Notes under the pieces: generated by a model
The model's database searches: none
What the model was told of the DNA's origin: nothing
The model's input: the letters and a program-made list of their open reading frames with translations, nothing else
Shown here: positions 6,100 to 9,387 of the stretch, piece by piece
How positions within the stretch are numbered: position 1 is the first letter of the stretch
Layout: every line of letters starts with the position of its first letter
Made by a program: the position numbers and the translations under genes
Source of the DNA: an uncultured Tannerella sp.
GTDB lineage: Bacteria; Bacteroidota; Bacteroidia; Bacteroidales; Tannerellaceae
DNA: 9,387 nucleotides
Reading direction: 5' to 3'
Assembly (NCBI GenBank): GCA_938036405.1
Contig: CALHPT010000325.1
Span: forward strand, 1-9,387

Positions 6100-7002
6100 T
6101 CAGAAGCAGCGGATATAGCCGACGGAAAAACTGTCGTAGAGGTTGTCATAAACGCCGTAGCGAAAACGAAGGGAGAGAATGTTTTTGCGGTATTCATACT
6201 CGAGCTTGTAGCGGTAGGTGGCGGGATGGTCACCTGTGTTTTTGTAGCCACTAAAGCCGGAGTAGTCGGCGGCGAAAGAGACGTTGTAGAGGCGTCCGCT
6301 CAGTCCGGCGCCGAAAAGCAGCGCATCGTTTTGTCGATAGACGGGATCGTTCGTCATCCAGCAATAGAAGCCGAGCATTCCCTGTAGTCGGAGTGCGATG
6401 CGGCCTCCGTCGAGTTGGAAGAGGTCGCGTCCGGCAGTGGCGTCGAACCAATATGAGGCCGCATCCGTGTATCGCGCGTCGGCCAACCGATTGCCGCTGG
6501 CCGTCTTGAGATTGGCGCTGAGCATCAGATCAAGCCAGCGGTCGCTACGGACCACTTGATAGAAGGATCGGAGGATAAAATCACCGATGCAATACTCCGG
6601 CGGACGACGCTCGGCGGCATGTCTACGGAGCTGTGTGGTGCGTGACATCTGATATGTCTCACCCACGACACCGCTCATCTCTACGCCTGCGCGTCCGTCG
6701 GCTATGGGGATAAAGAGACGCGCAAAGAGATCGGCTGTGCGATCGCCGGCCGCTTCGTGATATTCGCCGCGCAGCTCCAGCTCCCATCGATTACCGATGC
6801 GTCCGTCAGTGAGTTCAGAAAACGGGAATGCGTTAGGGCCAAAATATCGGGGTGTATAGTTCAGGAGCTTCATGCGCTCCCGCCAATCCATCCAGACGCC
6901 ATCCTCTTCTATTCCGGAGGGGTCGGACTGTGCCATTGCGGCGAAGTGTGTCGTAATGATCATCATCCAAGTGATCATACCGACCGTAATCCATCTATTC
7001 AT
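6100..7002 (-). CDS. Conserved hypothetical outer membrane protein of Bacteroidales
   Basis: The protein is 300 aa. ATG at 7002 gives an N-terminal signal peptide (hydrophobic 4-22, predicted cleavage AMA|Q near residue 24). The mature protein opens with a conserved-looking segment, LNYTPRYFGPNAFPF, followed by alternating beta-strand-like stretches (RWELELRGEYHE, LFARLFIPIADGRAGVEMSG, LRLQGMLGFYCWM, YKLEYEYRKNILSLRFRYG). It ends in FSVGYIRCF; a terminal phenylalanine after a strand is typical of Bam-inserted beta-barrels. It therefore probably sits in the outer membrane, but no transport or enzymatic function can be assigned. From memory, proteins with this opening and the YIRCF ending recur in Bacteroides relatives, so it is probably a real family rather than an orphan. 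It appears to head an operon with the TPR gene 51 bp downstream. Confidence 0.8.
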   Translation of the reverse strand: MNRWITVGMITWMMIITTHFAAMAQSDPSGIEEDGVWMDWRERMKLLNYTPRYFGPNAFPFSELTDGRIGNRWELELRGEYHEAAGDRTADLFARLFIPIADGRAGVEMSGVVGETYQMSRTTQLRRHAAERRPPEYCIGDFILRSFYQVVRSDRWLDLMLSANLKTASGNRLADARYTDAASYWFDATAGRDLFQLDGGRIALRLQGMLGFYCWMTNDPVYRQNDALLFGAGLSGRLYNVSFAADYSGFSGYKNTGDHPATYRYKLEYEYRKNILSLRFRYGVYDNLYDSFSVGYIRCF

Positions 7003-7024
7003 TTCGTTACCATAAAAACGGGCG

Positions 7025-7032
7025 CAAAGAAA
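7025..7032 (-). promoter_or_regulatory. Candidate -7 element for the conserved OMP/TPR pair
   Basis: The minus strand reads TTTCTTTG followed by C, one base from TAnnTTTG, 22 bp upstream of the ATG at 7002. No clear TTTG -33 element accompanies it. The CTTTGC core is shared with the element upstream of the other leftward OMP (2892-2899). Confidence 0.35.
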
Positions 7033-7080
7033 AGGAGGAATACGTAAGAAGCTATTTGGAGTTTACTTGACGAGGAGGCG

Positions 7081-7128
7081 TAAAAGAGAATCGCCATCCT
7101 GTCATGCTGCACGACGGGATGGCGATTT
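7081..7128 (-). terminator. Intrinsic terminator downstream of the second OMP gene
   Basis: AATCGCCATCC (7089-7099) pairs perfectly with GGATGGCGATT (7117-7127). The stem continues inward through a T-G pair and GTC/GAC (7101-7103 with 7113-7115) to a 9-nt loop, giving about 15 bp. Read leftward, the stem runs into TCTCTTTTA, a U-rich tail. It is therefore oriented to end transcripts of the gene whose stop is at 7174, before the next leftward gene starts at 7002. Confidence 0.75.
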
Positions 7129-7138
7129 CCATTTTGGC

Positions 7139-7159
7139 CTCGTCGTGTGGCACGACGGG
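7139..7159. other. Second hairpin between the OMP stop and its terminator
   Basis: CGTCGTG-TGG-CACGACG (7141-7157) is a perfect 7-bp inverted repeat with a 3-nt loop, extendable by a T-G pair and a C-G pair. It has no T run on either strand. It lies between the OMP stop codon (7174) and the main terminator stem. It may be a 3'-UTR stabilising hairpin. It shares CACGACGGGA with the terminator stem-loop (7110-7119 and 7151-7160). Confidence 0.45.
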
Positions 7160-7173
7160 AGGAGGATCGGAGG

Positions 7174-9387
7174 TTAGAGTCGCTTTTTCTCTTTCGCAGC
7201 GGCGGAGCGGCCGCCGTACTTCAGTTGCTGCTGATTGAAACGATAGATGAGGCTGAGCGAGACGTCCCACTGGGCGTAATATTCGTTCTGATAGAAGCTG
7301 AAGCGATTGATGCGTGCCCGTTCGTAGTAATCGAGCGTGTGGAAAAGGTCGCTGGCGGAGAGTTTGACGTCGAGTCGGTCGCTGAGGAAGCTCTTGCGAA
7401 GCCCTGCGCCGAGCGACCAATAGGGGTCGAAGCGATAGATGCCTTGGTTGCCGCCGCTGTTGTAGTAGAAGTCGAGGTTGAAGGTCATGCCGAGCGGCAG
7501 CCGGAGGTAGTGGTTCGTCTGGACGTAATAGCCCGGCTCGTTGTAATCGACGGCCTCGCCCAGATAAACGCCCTGAAGTCGGGGCTTGACGACGCCCGCG
7601 GAGAGCGATGGCGACCAAGGTCCGAAGGCGCGGCGGAGGTCGATGCTGGCTTGCCAGAATTCGGCCTTGGGGAAGTTCTGCCAGGTGCTGATGATGGCGT
7701 CCGGGAGGGCCGGATCGTCCACAAAGAGGCTGGAGATATAGTTGTTGGTGCGGGTGTATCCGGCCCGAAGGTTCAGCCACTGCCACCCGAAGGCCCACTC
7801 GAGGTTGTACGAGGTCGAGGGTTTGAGCAGCGGATTGCCCTTTTGGTAGACGAAGCGGCTCTGATAATACGTGCGGCTGCCGAGGTAGGAGAGCGCGGGC
7901 CGATCCGTTTTGGTGGAGAGGGTGAGGGAGGTGTTGAAGTGGTCGTCGGCGTAGGAGGCAGAGGCGGAGGGGAAGAGCTGAACGTCCGTGTCGCTGAGGC
8001 TTTCGGAGGCGTCCACGAGGTCGGTGTGGCGGCGGGCGACACGCTCGTAGCGCAGTCCGGCGCTGAAGGCCCATCGCTCAAGGCCCAGCGCCAGCTCGGC
8101 GTATCCCGCGGCCTTGTCCTCAGTGCTCCGATAGTGCGACTCGGGCAATCGGCCGGCATAAATGAAGTGCTGTCCGCTGCCATTGATGCGGCTGTATTCG
8201 GCGCCTAAAGAGAGCCAGAGGGCGTCGGAGAGGTTGAGGTCGGCGGTGAGTTCGGTGGCGTAGATGTCGTAGTTGGCCAGCAGCTTCGAGTCGGTCAGGG
8301 CCGTATCCCGGGCCATGAGCTCACGCACGGTCTGGTACTTTTTGTCGCGCGAGGAGACGTAGTCGGCGTTGAGCGACGTGGAAAATCGCTTGCTCCAGTC
8401 GGCGTTATAAAAAGCGTTCAGCTGGAGGTCCGTTCCGCCATGGTTCATATCGCTGGGGCTGTCAAATGCTTCGGGCGCACGGTTGCCTATGCGCACGATG
8501 TTGTGATCGTCGGAAGTCACGCCCGCGTCGGTGCGCGATCCGATCAGCTGTGCGCCGACGGTCTGCCCGGAGCGGATCTCCCAATCGGCGCTGAGGTTGT
8601 AGCTGTGCTGCCGGCTGTAGGGGAGTTGGTGGCTGTCGGTGGTGTATTGGCGTGCGGTGTCGGCTTCGATTCCTTTGATGGAGAATTGGTGCGAGCGGTT
8701 GCGGTAGTCGCTATATCCATAGTAGGCCGAGAGGTTGAGGCGTTTCGTTTTGTAGCCGATCGAGGCGTGCTCGCCGTGGCTGAAGCGCTCGCTGAGGCTA
8801 CCGTTGGCGCCCGCCTCGACGGAGAGGCCCGTGGCGCGATGCAGGGTGTAGATCTTGATCACCGCCGTCACGTCCGCGCCATACTTAGCGCCGGCGTTGG
8901 TCAGCAGTTCGACCTTGCGAATGTTCTTCACGTCGAGCATGCTCAGCTCCGTACCACTGCGCACACGTCGGTTGTCGATGTAGTAGATCGGCGAGCCGCC
9001 GCCAAAAACGGAGATGCCGCCCTGGTCGCTGATGATGCCCGGGATCTTCCCCAGCAGGTCGGTAAGCGTGTGTTCATTGGCCAGCACGGAGCCTACGACG
9101 GTCGTCGTCAGCACGCCGTTGCGATTGGTGATGTTCGGTCGGGCGGCCGTGACCGTCACTTCACTCAGCCCGACGCCCGTTTCGGCGAGGGTGATCGTGC
9201 CGAGGTCGGGTTCGGAGGCGCGTAGGTCGACGGGTTTGCGCACCGTTTGAAAGCCGATTAAACGGACCTCAAGCGTATAGCGCCCGGGGGATACGCGGTC
9301 GAGTTGGAAGGTGCCCGTGGCGTCGGTGACGCTGCCTTTGAAGAAGGCGGAGTCCGAATCGTAGAGCGCGGCGGTGGCAAACTCGAG
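7174..9387 (-). CDS. Outer membrane beta-barrel protein (TonB-receptor-like), 5' partial
   Basis: The frame is open from the right edge of the window to TAA at 7174-7176, giving 737 visible residues. The GTG at 9243 is internal: the residues before it (ATAALYDSDSAFFKGSVTDA, then GTFQLDRVSPGRYTLEVRLI) continue a carboxypeptidase-regulatory-like domain. Only the signal peptide and the first strand or two are therefore missing. In order: the regulatory-like domain to about 70; LSEVTVTAARP, the typical linker before a plug; a plug-like domain at about 85-180 (LTDLLGKIPGI, IYYIDNRRVRSG, IRKVELLTNAGAKYGADVTA); and a long beta-barrel to the end (FYQNEYYAQWDVSLSLIYRF, then a basic tail ending KEKKRL). 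It belongs to the same broad Bacteroidetes family as the OMP at 531-2855, but the two are clearly diverged. No SusD-like gene is visible on its downstream side. The substrate is unknown. Confidence 0.88.
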   Translation of the reverse strand, partial: LEFATAALYDSDSAFFKGSVTDATGTFQLDRVSPGRYTLEVRLIGFQTVRKPVDLRASEPDLGTITLAETGVGLSEVTVTAARPNITNRNGVLTTTVVGSVLANEHTLTDLLGKIPGIISDQGGISVFGGGSPIYYIDNRRVRSGTELSMLDVKNIRKVELLTNAGAKYGADVTAVIKIYTLHRATGLSVEAGANGSLSERFSHGEHASIGYKTKRLNLSAYYGYSDYRNRSHQFSIKGIEADTARQYTTDSHQLPYSRQHSYNLSADWEIRSGQTVGAQLIGSRTDAGVTSDDHNIVRIGNRAPEAFDSPSDMNHGGTDLQLNAFYNADWSKRFSTSLNADYVSSRDKKYQTVRELMARDTALTDSKLLANYDIYATELTADLNLSDALWLSLGAEYSRINGSGQHFIYAGRLPESHYRSTEDKAAGYAELALGLERWAFSAGLRYERVARRHTDLVDASESLSDTDVQLFPSASASYADDHFNTSLTLSTKTDRPALSYLGSRTYYQSRFVYQKGNPLLKPSTSYNLEWAFGWQWLNLRAGYTRTNNYISSLFVDDPALPDAIISTWQNFPKAEFWQASIDLRRAFGPWSPSLSAGVVKPRLQGVYLGEAVDYNEPGYYVQTNHYLRLPLGMTFNLDFYYNSGGNQGIYRFDPYWSLGAGLRKSFLSDRLDVKLSASDLFHTLDYYERARINRFSFYQNEYYAQWDVSLSLIYRFNQQQLKYGGRSAAAKEKKRL

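Noticed and set aside
7110..7160. Link between the 41-bp spacing of CACGACGGGA copies and the 41-bp array
   Set aside because: The two copies start exactly 41 bp apart, but the sequence is unrelated to the array unit, so the shared number is taken as coincidence.
7052..8074. Minus-strand open frame of 340 codons
   Set aside because: It overlaps the OMP gene out of frame and is Arg/Pro/Leu-rich low-complexity sequence, a shadow of GC-rich coding DNA.
7147..9225. Plus-strand open frames of 353 and 261 codons (7147-8208, 8440-9225)
   Set aside because: Both are antisense to the second OMP gene. They are Val/Ala/Glu-rich translations typical of the shadow frame, with no family resemblance.

Overview
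The window looks like a chromosomal segment from a GC-rich member of the Bacteroidota, most likely Bacteroidales. Tannerella or Porphyromonadaceae-like is a guess. The evidence is the protein content: a PepSY-like (DUF2874) periplasmic protein, two carboxypeptidase-regulatory-domain/plug/beta-barrel outer membrane proteins, a small TPR protein and an OMP of a Bacteroidales-type hypothetical family. Start codons lack clear Shine-Dalgarno sequences, and several upstream regions carry TAnnTTTG-like -7 elements, both typical of this phylum. There are no tRNA or rRNA genes, transposases, CRISPR arrays or prophage genes.

Layout. (i) 2-370 (+) is the 3' part of a PepSY-like periplasmic protein, followed by a strong intrinsic terminator at 444-493. 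(ii) 531-2855 (-) is a complete outer membrane beta-barrel protein. (iii) 2856-3572 is a 717-bp divergent intergenic region. It holds a -7-like element for the leftward OMP, four CTTA motifs phased every 10-11 bp, a perfect TAnnTTTG element facing right, and a 451-bp array of eleven 41-bp units. Each unit contains a hairpin-forming dyad. (iv) 3573-4985 and 4982-5722 (+) are a sensor histidine kinase and an OmpR-family response regulator joined by an ATGA overlap. (v) 7002-6100 and 6048-5785 (-) are a conserved hypothetical outer membrane protein followed by a two-repeat TPR protein, probably one operon. (vi) 9387-7174 (-) is a second OMP of the same broad family as (ii), cut off by the window edge, with a terminator at 7081-7128.

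How it may fit together. The best candidate for something undescribed is the 2856-3572 region. The phased CTTA repeats sit almost symmetrically between two divergent candidate promoters, as expected of an OmpR-type operator controlling both the OMP and the kinase/regulator operon. If the rightward promoter is real, the eleven-hairpin array lies in a roughly 570-nt 5' leader of the two-component mRNA. Sequence variation between units keeps the stem paired only when read as plus-strand RNA (G-U allowed). This suggests selection on a rightward transcript rather than on DNA or on a protein. None of this regulation is proven by sequence alone. The 41-bp period is not a multiple of 3 and the units lack stops in all six frames, so the overlapping open frames there are artefacts.
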